Below, in pieces: positions 17,801 to 26,810 of a stretch of DNA of 64,000 bases. The notes under the pieces were generated by a model. That model ran no database searches. It had not been told where the DNA came from and saw only the letters and a program-made list of their open reading frames with translations. The stretch is from an uncultured Bacteroidales bacterium (GTDB lineage Bacteria > Bacteroidota > Bacteroidia > Bacteroidales > Bacteroidaceae). Numbering within the stretch: the first letter of the stretch is position 1; the number at the start of each line of letters is the position of its first letter. Location: assembly GCA_902775375.1 (NCBI GenBank), contig CACYLU010000002.1:186001-250000 (forward strand). Direction: 5' to 3'. Position numbers and translations under genes: made by a program.

Positions 17801-20686
17801 GAGTTGTTGCTTCAGCATATCGCGTTTTCTGCCAGAAGCCACCACCTCGCTAAACTCCTTCTTGAAGTCCTGATCGGCAGATAACCTCAACAAATGTGAA
17901 GTCATGCAATAGGAATTCTCGATAGCAGAAACGAATTTAATCAATCCTTCAACTTCTTCAATGCTATCATCTGTACCAGAATTAAATATCTTCTTTGAAA
18001 ACGACTCACATGCTTGCTTCAAAGCAGTAAAAGCGTCACTATATTTCTTCAGCGTTTCCTTCACCCTGCTGATGGTTTCCAGTCGAGCATCATTAGGTTC
18101 TAAACCCCTTAGTGGATGATCGGCAGGATGGCCCGTCAGCTGGAAAACAGCATCCAAACTGCGTAAACTATTCTCCCACTTGTTCAGCTTCTCCACATCT
18201 ACCGACTTCAGGTCAGGTAAATTCTCATTCAGTTCTTCGTCGTGCTTAATAGCCAGATAGCGTACAATGTAATCATATAATGAAAGCCCAGAAGGTAGCA
18301 CTTTGTGCAGTGCCTCGATATTGCTAATCATCTTCAATCGATGCTCATACAACTGGTTGGCAGCGCTCTCAAATTCCTGTGGTGACTGGATATGTGCTGC
18401 ATCGAGCGCCAATTGCATCTGCTTGAGGAAGTGCTGCTTCGTCATCTTGTTCGAGTGCATCTCCAAGCAGAACGGATCCAGTCCTATTTTCTTCAAGCGT
18501 TTCTGCACCACCTCCAAAGCAGCCATTTTCTCAGCTACAAACAATACTCTCTTGCCCTGATACAGAGCGTTGGCAATCATATTGGTGATAGTCTGCGACT
18601 TACCAGTTCCAGGAGGGCCGTGCAAGATGAAGCTCTTCCCCTCTCCCGAGTCAATCACAGCCTCCATTTGCGAAGAATCCACATCCAGCGGAATAGCATA
18701 TCGCTGTGGCTTTATTGACTTGTCTAGCATCCTGGAATCCACGCTTTCTATATTATCCTGCCACTTTAGCTTATTCTCCATCAAAGTGGCGATTACTGGA
18801 TTCACTTTCAGTTTAGATGCGTTGGTATGTATATCGTTCCACATCACGAACTTATTGAACGAGAACAATCCCAGCATCGTCTCTTCCAACACGTTCCAAC
18901 GTTTCATGGAACTCAGGTATTGACGCAAAGTAGCGAATACCAGTTTCACATCCACCCCATGTTGGTCAGTAGGCAACGGATTCAGGCCACTTAGGTTGAT
19001 ATGGAATTGCTGTTTCAATAACTCTATCAACGTGATGTTCAATATCATATCCTCATCACGTGAGCGAATCACATAGCCCGTTTCCCCACCCTTACGCACC
19101 AAATCTACAGGCAATAGCAAGATAGGAGCATAGCGAGGTTGCACACTCTTGTCGCTCTCATACCACTTCAGCAATCCTAACGCCAGGAACAGCGAGTTGG
19201 CACCGTTTTCCTCCATCGCTGTGCGCGCCATACGATACAAGAACTTCACTCCGTTCTTTAGTTCTGTCTCACTCAAGAATGAAATCAAACGCTTATTTTT
19301 CAGCTCGTCTTTCGTCAGAGCCTCCAAATCGGCAGCTTGCAGCGACGAGTCGTACATACCACTTTCCGAAGGTTCAATCTGAGTCTTTGGATAAGGTTGC
19401 ATCGTAAAGCTCTTACCGTCAACCAACTGATCCTCCAACTGATCAATACCAAATGAAACAAATGGAATGATTCGCTTGCCCAGTTTGGCATTCAGCAAAT
19501 TATTGCGTAATGAGAAATCCAGCAACTTGCGCTCCCAGATTGTCTGCTTTGTCACAGCCTGCTTGTCCTCCTCAATCTTCAGAGCATAGTGGTCTAGACG
19601 CTCTACATCCTCGGTAGCGTTCTCGTGCTGCACTCCATCATTCTCCACCGTCAGTTTACCATTCAGCTCTATTCGCTGGGGCAACGGCTTCACGTTACTC
19701 AGTCGGCAACGGTGCACATCCACAAACAGCTGGAAGCGTTCTTCGTCCTTCAGTTTGATAACGGCCTGCTTCACAGCTTCGTCAAACGCCACAGGAGCCG
19801 ACGATGTCAGTGCTGTCGTTTCCACCAAAACGATATCGTTCACTCCATCAGCACATTTCTTCAGCAAGAACGAAGCATCATCGCCAATATTCTGTGCATA
19901 AATATCTTCCGTAATCCACGCACCCACAAATGCGTGTCCTTTCTGCAATACTAATATAGGGAACAGGCCAGCTGCTTCCAGGCAAGAAGCAAAGAGCAAC
20001 GTAGTATCCAAACAAGTACCCAGTTTCTCGCTCAACACCTTGTCTGCCAGCCTAACACGCTGTCCTATAGGTTCGAACGATGCAGGAGGAGCCACATATA
20101 CAATTCCTTCCCCACGCAACGCCTCATAGATAGCAGCTACCTGCAAACGGGCCCTATGCCGGTCTTGCGTCTGGTATTCATCCATCGCTGACGAACCCGT
20201 CCATTTCTGCATAAACTGCGACGCCTTTACAATCACGCTCGATATTAGCGGATGATTAGGCACTACAAACGAAGCCAGCAGTTCTGGACGCACACCCGTA
20301 CCCGTCCATTGGTCAAAGGCCATCAAACTGATAGGGAAGTCGTGCTGTAGCAACACCTCACCACCAGTCTTGATAGTTATAGTAAAGATGGTTTCAACCA
20401 TCTCAGTCATATTCAATAGTTTATCTACCAACGGCTCGATCTTCAGTTCAGGTACGAGCACACGCTGTCCTGCCTCAATGAAGTCTACATACTGAACATC
20501 AGGTTTAATGAATTCACCACCCACACTCAGTTCTAAGGTTTGCCAATTAGAATGTTCGTGGTTCTCCACCTCACACATCGTGCAGGTATTCACCTTATTC
20601 AGCATCATAGAATAGTTCACGCAGGGAAGGTAGTCCAGTCTCAAACCACCCTGATGACCGTTGTTATATGATGTTATATAGTCCAT
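14876..20686 (-). CDS. Giant DUF4011 superfamily I helicase with C-terminal nuclease and DUF3320
   Basis: 1936 residues from the ATG at 20686 (a TTG six codons upstream is less likely). Order: an N-terminal transglutaminase-like region with 'GTCLDTTLLFASCLEAAG' and 'GHAFVGAW' near 225-260; the DUF4011 block WERKLLDFSLRNNLLNAK near 383; Walker A HGPPGTGKSQTITN near 692; a long helical insert; Walker B VVFDEASQMP near 1328; helicase motifs 'GDPMQMPPTSFF', 'LTWHYRSKHESLI' and 'NVAVSRARYEMM'; a PD-(D/E)XK-like nuclease with 'FRIDLAVVD' and 'ILTDGKSYY' near 1630-1670; and a C-terminal DUF3320 region. Proteins of this build are large SF1 helicase-nucleases, often found near defence genes; an anti-phage role here is an inference. 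No other defence gene is nearby. It is probably cytosolic and DNA- or RNA-directed. Confidence 0.9.
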   Translation of the reverse strand: MDYITSYNNGHQGGLRLDYLPCVNYSMMLNKVNTCTMCEVENHEHSNWQTLELSVGGEFIKPDVQYVDFIEAGQRVLVPELKIEPLVDKLLNMTEMVETIFTITIKTGGEVLLQHDFPISLMAFDQWTGTGVRPELLASFVVPNHPLISSVIVKASQFMQKWTGSSAMDEYQTQDRHRARLQVAAIYEALRGEGIVYVAPPASFEPIGQRVRLADKVLSEKLGTCLDTTLLFASCLEAAGLFPILVLQKGHAFVGAWITEDIYAQNIGDDASFLLKKCADGVNDIVLVETTALTSSAPVAFDEAVKQAVIKLKDEERFQLFVDVHRCRLSNVKPLPQRIELNGKLTVENDGVQHENATEDVERLDHYALKIEEDKQAVTKQTIWERKLLDFSLRNNLLNAKLGKRIIPFVSFGIDQLEDQLVDGKSFTMQPYPKTQIEPSESGMYDSSLQAADLEALTKDELKNKRLISFLSETELKNGVKFLYRMARTAMEENGANSLFLALGLLKWYESDKSVQPRYAPILLLPVDLVRKGGETGYVIRSRDEDMILNITLIELLKQQFHINLSGLNPLPTDQHGVDVKLVFATLRQYLSSMKRWNVLEETMLGLFSFNKFVMWNDIHTNASKLKVNPVIATLMENKLKWQDNIESVDSRMLDKSIKPQRYAIPLDVDSSQMEAVIDSGEGKSFILHGPPGTGKSQTITNMIANALYQGKRVLFVAEKMAALEVVQKRLKKIGLDPFCLEMHSNKMTKQHFLKQMQLALDAAHIQSPQEFESAANQLYEHRLKMISNIEALHKVLPSGLSLYDYIVRYLAIKHDEELNENLPDLKSVDVEKLNKWENSLRSLDAVFQLTGHPADHPLRGLEPNDARLETISRVKETLKKYSDAFTALKQACESFSKKIFNSGTDDSIEEVEGLIKFVSAIENSYCMTSHLLRLSADQDFKKEFSEVVASGRKRDMLKQQLLRQCSDNSIFDINPRHLLDEWDNIQKKWFLPKFFAQRSFMKKMQVYDSQLKPEGVVDLLENVSNYQVYAQKVDENIDTLRDAFGSLVGANKQDWTKIEQSYNAAPQANQFLIDFANRHDMSYVTVRDLFLEKTGGDLPLFKQQYSEELKELLSLNLSHNQQKSMMATFARMTLPTEQISSSIPNTIERWMLSFDKVRDWCQWVSRKRELETERLQCACNYIENEHKDGNEAAQALMKGIYHQLILMRVDSDDHLRMFNGVIFSELIDKYRKETAVFQELTKKELYCRLAANVPSQTMEAAATSEMGILKRNIANGGRGTTIRKIIDQIPTLLPRLCPCMLMSPISVAQYIDLDRDKFDIVVFDEASQMPTSEAVGAIARGRALVVVGDPMQMPPTSFFATSAVDEEEAEIDDMDSILDDCIALSIPSRYLTWHYRSKHESLIAFSNSQYYDGRLYTFPSVDDRLSKVSLVQIEGTYDKGRTRSNPTEAKAIVQEVIRRLSDKELSKYSIGIVSFSKVQQSLIEDYLDEEMAKHPDLELASNQSDEPVFIKNLENVQGDERDVILFSVGYGPDKNGHVSMNFGPLNNEGGERRLNVAVSRARYEMMVFSTLKAEQIDLRRSNAKGVVGLKKFLEFAAMGMQVLPTVGSAQMQASEIINELAEALENRGYQVDKMVGKSNFRIDLAVVDPRDPDKYILGILTDGKSYYNTKTARDREICQPNVLRMLNWNYMRVWSVDWFQDRERVLASVIEKLYDLLHAEPGKKNDESQPVQLKLFSVANEPVYKAVNLHEKVYKTASLRASTAQPDIERVIKNAAKVKDQLTQIITVEQPVTNNYLYKRIATLWNMQRVTPRLQSLVDSLLAGFYLDPLSDGKNNVYWIDKVVAFDYTYYRVESKRDIADVPIIELMNAALYAVEQQISIPREDLKKVVATLLGFSRKGANVDLAAERAIDVLVKNGKLKEENGRLAIKDEDTN

Positions 20687-20804
20687 TTTTACGTAATATT
20701 CCAATAAATCCCCTCAAAATTAGGCATTCTTTTTAATTAAATCAATAAAAATGCTTTATATTTGTAGGAAATTTAAGAATTTACACTAAATCTATTCAAA
20801 TATT

Positions 20805-23357
20805 ATGAAAAGACACATTTTTTCTTTAGCAGTACTTGCTTGTAGCATGAGCATCTTTGCCCAACTGCCTTATCAGAATCCTGCTCTTTCTCCTGAAGAA
20901 CGTGCAGAAGACCTGCTGCTCCGCCTCAATCTGCAGGAAAAAGTAACGCTGATGCAGAATACCTCTAAAGGTATCGATCGCCTGGGAATCAAGCCCTACG
21001 ATTGGTGGAACGAAGCTCTGCACGGTGTGGGTCGTAACGGATTGGCCACTGTTTTTCCTCAAACTATCGGAATGGCTGCCTCTTGGAATAACGAGTTGCT
21101 TGAAGAGGTATTCACTGCTGTGAGCGATGAAATCCGCGTAAAACACCGTTTAGCTAAAGAATCAGGCGACGTAAAACGCTATCAGGGACTTACCTTCTGG
21201 ACGCCTAATATCAATATCTTCCGCGACCCTCGTTGGGGACGTGGTCAGGAAACCTACGGCGAAGACCCCTACCTCACTGGCATTATGGGCTTGTCTGTAG
21301 TTCGTGGCTTGCAAGGACCTGCTGACTCCAAGTATGACAAAGCCCACGCTTGTGCCAAGCACTTTGCCGTTCATTCGGGTCCAGAATGGAATCGTCACGT
21401 GTATAACGCAGACCTCACCGATCCTCGCGACCTCTACGAGACCTACCTCCCAGCTTTCAAGGACCTCGTTACCAAAGGTGGTGTAAAAGAAGTGATGTGT
21501 GCTTACAACCGTTATGAGGGGAATCCTTGCTGTGGCAGCAACCGTTTGTTGGTACAGATTCTTCGCAACGAATGGGATTATCAAGGAATTGTGGTGAGCG
21601 ACTGTGGTGCTATCGACGATTTCTATCGTAAGGGTTACCACCAGACCGCAATGGATGCTGCTGAAGCATCGGCTACTGCTGTACTTACAGGTACTGACCT
21701 CGAGTGTGGTACTGCCTATCGCCAATTGGTTCAAGCTGTTGAGCGTGGTGAAATCAAAGAGAGCGACATCGACGTCAGCGTAAAACGCTTGCTCAAAGCA
21801 CGTTTCGAACTCGGAGAGATGGACGAGCACACTCCTTGGGATGATCTGCCCACCTCACTGCTCAATAGCAAGGAGCACCAGCAACTTGCCCTGACGATGG
21901 CTCGCCAGTCTATGGTGCTGTTGCAGAACAAAAATGACATTCTTCCTCTAAAGAAAAACCTCACCGTAGCCGTGATTGGTGCCAACGCCAACGACTCAGT
22001 GATGCAATGGGGCAACTACAACGGCACTCCTGCAGCTACCGTTACTCTGCTCAAGGGCTTGCAGGCTCGCCTGCCTAAGTCTAAGCTCATCTATGTTCCT
22101 GCTTGCGACCTCACTTCTGACCGCATCTTCTCAAGCCTCTTCAATCAGTGCTACAACACATCAGGCAAGGGCTTCGAGGTAGAATACTGGGACAATAAGG
22201 AATTCAAGGGCAACTCTATCGTAAAAGCCCGTGAAACCACTCCTTGGTCACGATATACCGAAGGTAACACCGCCTTTGCTGCTGGTGTTCCCCTCCAAGA
22301 CTTCTCTTGTGTATATAAGAGTACCTTCCACGCTACACAAACTGCTGATGTAGAATTCCGTATCGGTTGTTTGGGCACTACTACCCTTCTCATTAACGGC
22401 CAGCAGGTTGAGCAGAAAACCGGCAACCTCAATGCCCTCAATGCTTTCTATACTCTGAAAGCTGAAGCTGGTAAAAACTATGATATCGAAATCCGCTATC
22501 AGTACATCACCTATGCGGGTAAAATGAGCTTCGATATCGGTCTGAACGAGAAGTTTGATGCACAGAAGGTGATCAACCAAGTGGCTAAGGCCGATGTAGT
22601 GATTTATGCGGGAGGTATTTCTCCACGTCTCGAGGGCGAAGAAATGCCTGTATCTATCGACGGATTCAAGGGTGGCGACCGCACCGATATCGAGTTGCCA
22701 GCTATCCAGCGAAACCTGCTCAAGGCTCTCAAAGCTGCAGGCAAGAAAGTGGTCTTTGTCAACTACTCTGGTTCTGCCATTGGAATGGTACCCGAAACCG
22801 AATCTTGCGATGCTATCATCCAGGCTTGGTACCCAGGTCAGGCAGGTGGTACTGCTATTGCTGACGTCATCTACGGCGACTACAACCCAGCAGGACGCCT
22901 TCCTGTTACATTCTACAAGAACATCAACCAGGTGCCAGATTTCGAGGACTACAGCATGAAGGGTCGCACTTATCGCTATATGACTGAGAAGCCTCTCTTC
23001 CAGTTTGGTTACGGATTGAGCTACACCACCTTCCAGTATGGTGCTCCTCGCATCGAAGGTAAGAATGTAGTGGTGGCTGTCACCAATACAGGCAAGCGTG
23101 CAGGCGACGAGGTGGTACAGCTTTATGTCAAGAAGAACGATGAGAAAGATGGACCTCAGAAAACTCTGCGAGGCTTCAAGCGCGTGAACATCGCTGCTGG
23201 ACAGACTGTGAATGTCAGCATTCCACTTACCGACGAGACCTTCAACTGGTGGGACAACAAGATTCACACCGTTCATCCGTTGAATGGCGACTATACCCTG
23301 CTCGTTGGCTCCAGCTCTGCAGATGAGGACCTCCAGTCAGTGGCCTACACCTTCTGA
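20805..23357 (+). CDS. Glycoside hydrolase family 3 beta-xylosidase-like enzyme with PA14-type insert
   Basis: 850 residues with signal peptide MKRHIFSLAVLACSMSIFAQ. The GH3 barrel carries the nucleophile in GIVVSDCGAIDDF (D266). After the (alpha/beta)6 domain starts a PA14-like insert (about residues 455-580, 'GFEVEYWDNKEFKGNSIV' ... 'MSFDIGLNEKF'), and the C-terminus is a fibronectin III-like domain (about 755-825, 'NTGKRAGDEVVQLYVKK'). This order is that of the bacterial xylan 1,4-beta-xylosidases of Prevotella and Bacteroides, which release xylose from xylo-oligosaccharides in the periplasm. Other GH3 activities cannot be excluded. A -7 box TATATTTG is at 20757-20764; codon use is GC-richer than in neighbouring genes, which suggests high expression. 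Confidence 0.9.
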   Translation: MKRHIFSLAVLACSMSIFAQLPYQNPALSPEERAEDLLLRLNLQEKVTLMQNTSKGIDRLGIKPYDWWNEALHGVGRNGLATVFPQTIGMAASWNNELLEEVFTAVSDEIRVKHRLAKESGDVKRYQGLTFWTPNINIFRDPRWGRGQETYGEDPYLTGIMGLSVVRGLQGPADSKYDKAHACAKHFAVHSGPEWNRHVYNADLTDPRDLYETYLPAFKDLVTKGGVKEVMCAYNRYEGNPCCGSNRLLVQILRNEWDYQGIVVSDCGAIDDFYRKGYHQTAMDAAEASATAVLTGTDLECGTAYRQLVQAVERGEIKESDIDVSVKRLLKARFELGEMDEHTPWDDLPTSLLNSKEHQQLALTMARQSMVLLQNKNDILPLKKNLTVAVIGANANDSVMQWGNYNGTPAATVTLLKGLQARLPKSKLIYVPACDLTSDRIFSSLFNQCYNTSGKGFEVEYWDNKEFKGNSIVKARETTPWSRYTEGNTAFAAGVPLQDFSCVYKSTFHATQTADVEFRIGCLGTTTLLINGQQVEQKTGNLNALNAFYTLKAEAGKNYDIEIRYQYITYAGKMSFDIGLNEKFDAQKVINQVAKADVVIYAGGISPRLEGEEMPVSIDGFKGGDRTDIELPAIQRNLLKALKAAGKKVVFVNYSGSAIGMVPETESCDAIIQAWYPGQAGGTAIADVIYGDYNPAGRLPVTFYKNINQVPDFEDYSMKGRTYRYMTEKPLFQFGYGLSYTTFQYGAPRIEGKNVVVAVTNTGKRAGDEVVQLYVKKNDEKDGPQKTLRGFKRVNIAAGQTVNVSIPLTDETFNWWDNKIHTVHPLNGDYTLLVGSSSADEDLQSVAYTF

Positions 23358-23381
23358 CCTCAGGCTCGTTCCAATACACAA

Positions 23382-23411
23382 TTAAAGGCTGCAAAATCTT
23401 GCAGCCTTTAA
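23382..23411. terminator. Terminator of the AAAGGCTGC family (1 of 5)
   Basis: ttaaaggctgcaa (23382-23394) pairs perfectly with ttgcagcctttaa (23399-23411) over a four-base loop, just after the GH3 stop. Confidence 0.88.
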
Positions 23412-23530
23412 TTATATCTAAAAATCGCCTAAGCTTTCAATATCCCGTTTTCCTGCTTTTTCTTTCAGCCCTTTCTCGGATCGTTTTGCGACCTTTCTAT
23501 CAGTCCTTCTTTCCGACAGAGCAAGCGTTT

Positions 23531-23977
23531 TCAATCCACTTCCTCGATAAAATTACCTTGCTGGTCGAACCTCAGATCCACATCATCCGACAATTCTATC
23601 TTGTAGCCATACGTCTTCTTGGTCAGCTTTGAGATGATAGTCTCCGGATAGTTGGTCTTCGCATACTCAGCAATAGCCGGAGGCACTAAACTTGCGGGCA
23701 CACCCGTCTTATTCCTGCTCACACGTTTCCACACTCCCTGCAAGTCAAATTCCACCTTCGTGCCGTCATTCAGCCACACGCAGTATTCCTTCCCTTCATC
23801 ATCGGTGTCCAGTTCCACCAGCACTATCGATGACTTCGGGAAATACTCATTGATAAACTCCTGCGAGGTTGCAGGTATTTCCTGATTGCTGCACCCAACG
23901 AAGAAGGGTAAGAAAGCAACAACCATAAAGAGTGCCACACTTTTCAGCCACCTTAATTGTAACCTATAATTTCTCAT
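23531..23977 (-). CDS. PepSY-like (DUF2874) lipoprotein
   Basis: 148 residues. The N-terminus has a hydrophobic signal ending in the lipobox FFVGC, so it is a predicted lipoprotein exposed in the periplasm or at the surface. The body shows two PepSY-like repeats: 'FINEYFPKSSIVLVELDTDDEGKEYCVWLNDGTKVEFD' and 'YAKTNYPETIISKLTKKTYGYKIELSDDVDLRFDQQGNF'. This matches the Bacteroidetes putative beta-lactamase-inhibitor-like PepSY family PF11396, whose role is unknown. It lies 13 bp downstream of the ABC exporter gene on the same strand. Confidence 0.85.
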   Translation of the reverse strand: MRNYRLQLRWLKSVALFMVVAFLPFFVGCSNQEIPATSQEFINEYFPKSSIVLVELDTDDEGKEYCVWLNDGTKVEFDLQGVWKRVSRNKTGVPASLVPPAIAEYAKTNYPETIISKLTKKTYGYKIELSDDVDLRFDQQGNFIEEVD

Positions 23978-23990
23978 AATAATTTCATTT

Positions 23991-25790
23991 TCAATTATCT
24001 AAAACTTCCGCAATCTTATCTGCATTCATGCTACGTGCACTCGCGTCGAAAATCTCCTTATAGCGACCACCCTGCTGATACACCTCCATAGGCTTACCAC
24101 TTTGCACCACACGTCCCTGCTCCAGCACATAAAGTTGGTCGGCATCCACAATCTGACCAATGTTATGCGAGATAATTATTACCGTACGCCCCTGTTTGAT
24201 AGCATCCAGGCTCGCCTTTATCTGCTCGGTAGCAATAGCGTCCAAGCTTGCTGTCGGCTCATCCAAGATAATCACCGCAGGATCCTTGATAAACAAGCGT
24301 GCTATTGCCACACGCTGTTGCTGTCCGCCACTCAGTCTCAGCGCACTGCTGTTGAAGCCCTCAGGCAGTTCCATCACCTGGTCATAGAGGAAAGCCTGTT
24401 TAGCAGCCCTCAGCACATCCTCGTGCGTAGCTTTCGGATTGCCATACAAGATATTCTCCTCAATAGAACCGTCGAAGATGTGGTTCTTCTGCATCACCAA
24501 CCCCACATGCTCACGCAACCACTGGGTGTTCCACTTGTCAATAGGCACCCCGTCGAAACAGATAGTGCCGCTATCAGGATGATAGAACTTATCCAGCAAG
24601 TTCACCACAGTGCTCTTGCCTGCACCACTCATGCCCACCAGTGCCGTAATCTTTCCAGGTTCAATCACCATCGACACATCATGCAACGCCTTCACCCCGT
24701 TAGGATAGGTAAAGTCCACGTTCTTCACCTCGAAGTGTCCCGTCACCTTTTCAGGATGATAGTCGCCTGTCTGTTCTACATCCTCGGTACCCTCCAGCAA
24801 TCCAAACAGTTCCTCCGAATAGATCAGCGCATCGTTCAGGTCATCATAAATACGGTGCAGCTGACGGATAGGTGCACTCACGTTGGCAAACAGCATCACA
24901 TGATACATAATCTTACCAATCGTCATACCCGGATAGTCGATGAGCACCAGATAAGCCGTGAGGATAATCACCAGCACTGTACCTATCTGCTCCAGAAATC
25001 CCTTCAAACCCGTAAAGAAATAGCTCTTCTTGCGCGTCGATAGCTGCAGGTTCGTTAGGCTGTCCTGCACATACTTCTGTCGCTCGTGCTCAATCTCCTC
25101 GCGATTGAACGACTTGATCACAGGAATGCTCTCGATAATGTTCAGTATGCTTTGGCTCACCGCCTGTTGCCCGTCGAAGATACCCTTTCGTCCAGCCCTC
25201 ATGCGTTCTGCCTGAATATAAGTCACATAGAAATATATAGGCACGATACAGAGTGCCACCAATCCCACGTAGAAGTTAGCCGCAAACATCAGGATGAGTG
25301 CCAGCACCGCACTTGTGAATAGTGGCAGAATGTCGATAAAGAAGCTGTTCACCGCCTTGCTCGTGCTCGTCACGCCTTTGTCGATGCGCGACTGCAAACG
25401 CCCTGCCTCGTTCCCAGATGTTGTGAAGAATGCCATTTTGAATGTCAGGATATGCTTCACCACCTGTAGCGACAAGTCTCGGCTCACCAAGATGCGCATC
25501 CTCTCGCCATAGTATCTACGGAAGAAATTCACCACAGCCGCCAGCAATTCCTTACCCAGCAGCACTGCACTGATGACAAGCAAGATGCGTGAAGCACTTT
25601 TCCACGACAACTGTGGTTGCTGGTTCACCACATTGATGGCATCCACTGCACGGTCCAGCACCAGTGCATTCACCTGTGCCAGAATTGAGCCCAACAGAGT
25701 TAGCAGCAGCGTAGTCACCACCAGCCATCGGTAAGGCATCACATACCTCAATATACGATTCAGCAATTTCCAAAGACCCATATTATTCAT
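23991..25790 (-). CDS. ABC exporter, fused permease and ATPase (MsbA/LmrA-like)
   Basis: 599 residues: six membrane helices (residues ~20-310) followed by one nucleotide-binding domain. Walker A is GMSGAGKST near residue 386, the Q-loop 'GLVMQKNHIFDG' follows, the signature is LSGGQQQR near 487, Walker B is AVIILDEPTA near 507 and the switch histidine is in IIISHN. It works as a homodimer or as one half of a heterodimer; no partner gene is adjacent. Substrate could be a lipid, drug or peptide. The N-terminal MNNMG gives two start choices; both keep the fold. Codon use is GC-rich. Confidence 0.92.
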   Translation of the reverse strand: MNNMGLWKLLNRILRYVMPYRWLVVTTLLLTLLGSILAQVNALVLDRAVDAINVVNQQPQLSWKSASRILLVISAVLLGKELLAAVVNFFRRYYGERMRILVSRDLSLQVVKHILTFKMAFFTTSGNEAGRLQSRIDKGVTSTSKAVNSFFIDILPLFTSAVLALILMFAANFYVGLVALCIVPIYFYVTYIQAERMRAGRKGIFDGQQAVSQSILNIIESIPVIKSFNREEIEHERQKYVQDSLTNLQLSTRKKSYFFTGLKGFLEQIGTVLVIILTAYLVLIDYPGMTIGKIMYHVMLFANVSAPIRQLHRIYDDLNDALIYSEELFGLLEGTEDVEQTGDYHPEKVTGHFEVKNVDFTYPNGVKALHDVSMVIEPGKITALVGMSGAGKSTVVNLLDKFYHPDSGTICFDGVPIDKWNTQWLREHVGLVMQKNHIFDGSIEENILYGNPKATHEDVLRAAKQAFLYDQVMELPEGFNSSALRLSGGQQQRVAIARLFIKDPAVIILDEPTASLDAIATEQIKASLDAIKQGRTVIIISHNIGQIVDADQLYVLEQGRVVQSGKPMEVYQQGGRYKEIFDASARSMNADKIAEVLDN

Positions 25791-26043
25791 ATCATTCTAA
25801 TCCATTTCAGCCCCAAAACATTCAAGTTTTAGCTATAAATTGAAACTTCTAGTTGTTTTTTCATGGTTGCCGACACTTCATTTCGGCCCTATATCTTGCA
25901 AATTTAGACATTAAATTTGAAAACTCGCAAAAAAAACTCAGGCAAATAATTTGGAGATACAAATTATTGTTGTATATTTGCAATATCTTTTTTGACAGAA
26001 AAGATGTTATGAATGAATTAATGTATCTAATTAGAAACATTAT

Positions 26044-26080
26044 GATAGCAGCCGTCTGTGAAGATGGCTGCTATCTTTTT
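26044..26080 (+). terminator. Terminator-like hairpin left of element A
   Basis: gatagcagcc (26044-26053) pairs perfectly with ggctgctatc (26066-26075), followed by five T. A -7 like box TATATTTG lies near 25974, so a short transcript of about 100 nt may start and stop here. It holds a possible small ORF from 26009 but nothing recognisable. The rest of 25791-26043 shows no gene. Confidence 0.55.
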
Positions 26081-26273
26081 GATTATGAGATAACTTATCT
26101 TTCTTTGATTAATCAACGCCCTGCAACTGGGATAACTCTTCATTTCAGTATAACCACCATGTCACTACAACAAGCAACGGTATTGTAGGTACGATAAAAT
26201 CCGACATCGCTACTATGAAAGTCGATTTATTTTCTTAGCTAGGTGAAGATTTAACATTTGAGGACTTAACAGG

Positions 26274-26486
26274 CATAACATGCATAACACATAACAGCAT
26301 AACATTTGCATTATTCAATTTTATCAACTAATCTTACTAAACAAGTAGATTTTAGTTTTATATTTATATATATTATATATTATATATATAATATATATAA
26401 ATATAAAGATTACATTCACTATCTTTTCTCAATGTTATTACACTAAATGTTATGTGTTATGTTGTTATGTTGTTATGTTGTTATGC
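26274..26486. repeat. Inverted tandem microrepeats around an AT palindrome (copy A)
   Basis: The left arm 26274-26306 is built of cataaca-type units; the right arm 26446-26486 is built of their complement with an 8-bp period (ttatgttg, three to four times). Between them lies a palindrome of A and T only, 26356-26406. The whole can fold into one long hairpin. Confidence 0.8.
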
Positions 26487-26778
26487 TTAAACACTCAATA
26501 TTCATCTACTCACTCTTGACCTGCCGAACTACGCAACTAGCAAGTTGAACGCTTACTAGTAGTAAACGAGTGGTTTTGTTCCGCTAAACCCACCTTTTAG
26601 TTCCACTAAATGATTTGGGGTTCGCTTCCCTCACCCCACCGCTTGCTTCCGCTAAAACGATTTGGAGGCTTCCTGGGGCGTTTATGGACAGCAGAAGACA
26701 GTGCATATATGCGTATAGTACGCGATGGATATTTGCAGATAAAAAGGGGAACAGAAAAAAATATTTTTTATTATATCA

Positions 26779-26810
26779 TTTGCATATATAAAATATATTT
26801 CGTAACTTTG
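26779..26810 (+). promoter_or_regulatory. Orphan consensus promoter at the right end of copy A
   Basis: TTTG at 26779-26782, a 20-bp spacer and TAACTTTG at 26803-26810 match the primary sigma consensus. No intact gene follows; the transcript would run into the antisense strand of the SMR gene. Confidence 0.75.

Noticed and set aside
22248..23276. 342-residue open frame on the minus strand
   Set aside because: Antisense to the GH3 gene; a by-product of its GC-rich codon use.
26274..26486. CRISPR array
   Set aside because: The short units are directly adjacent with no spacers of 30 bp or more, arranged as inverted arms, and no cas genes are present.
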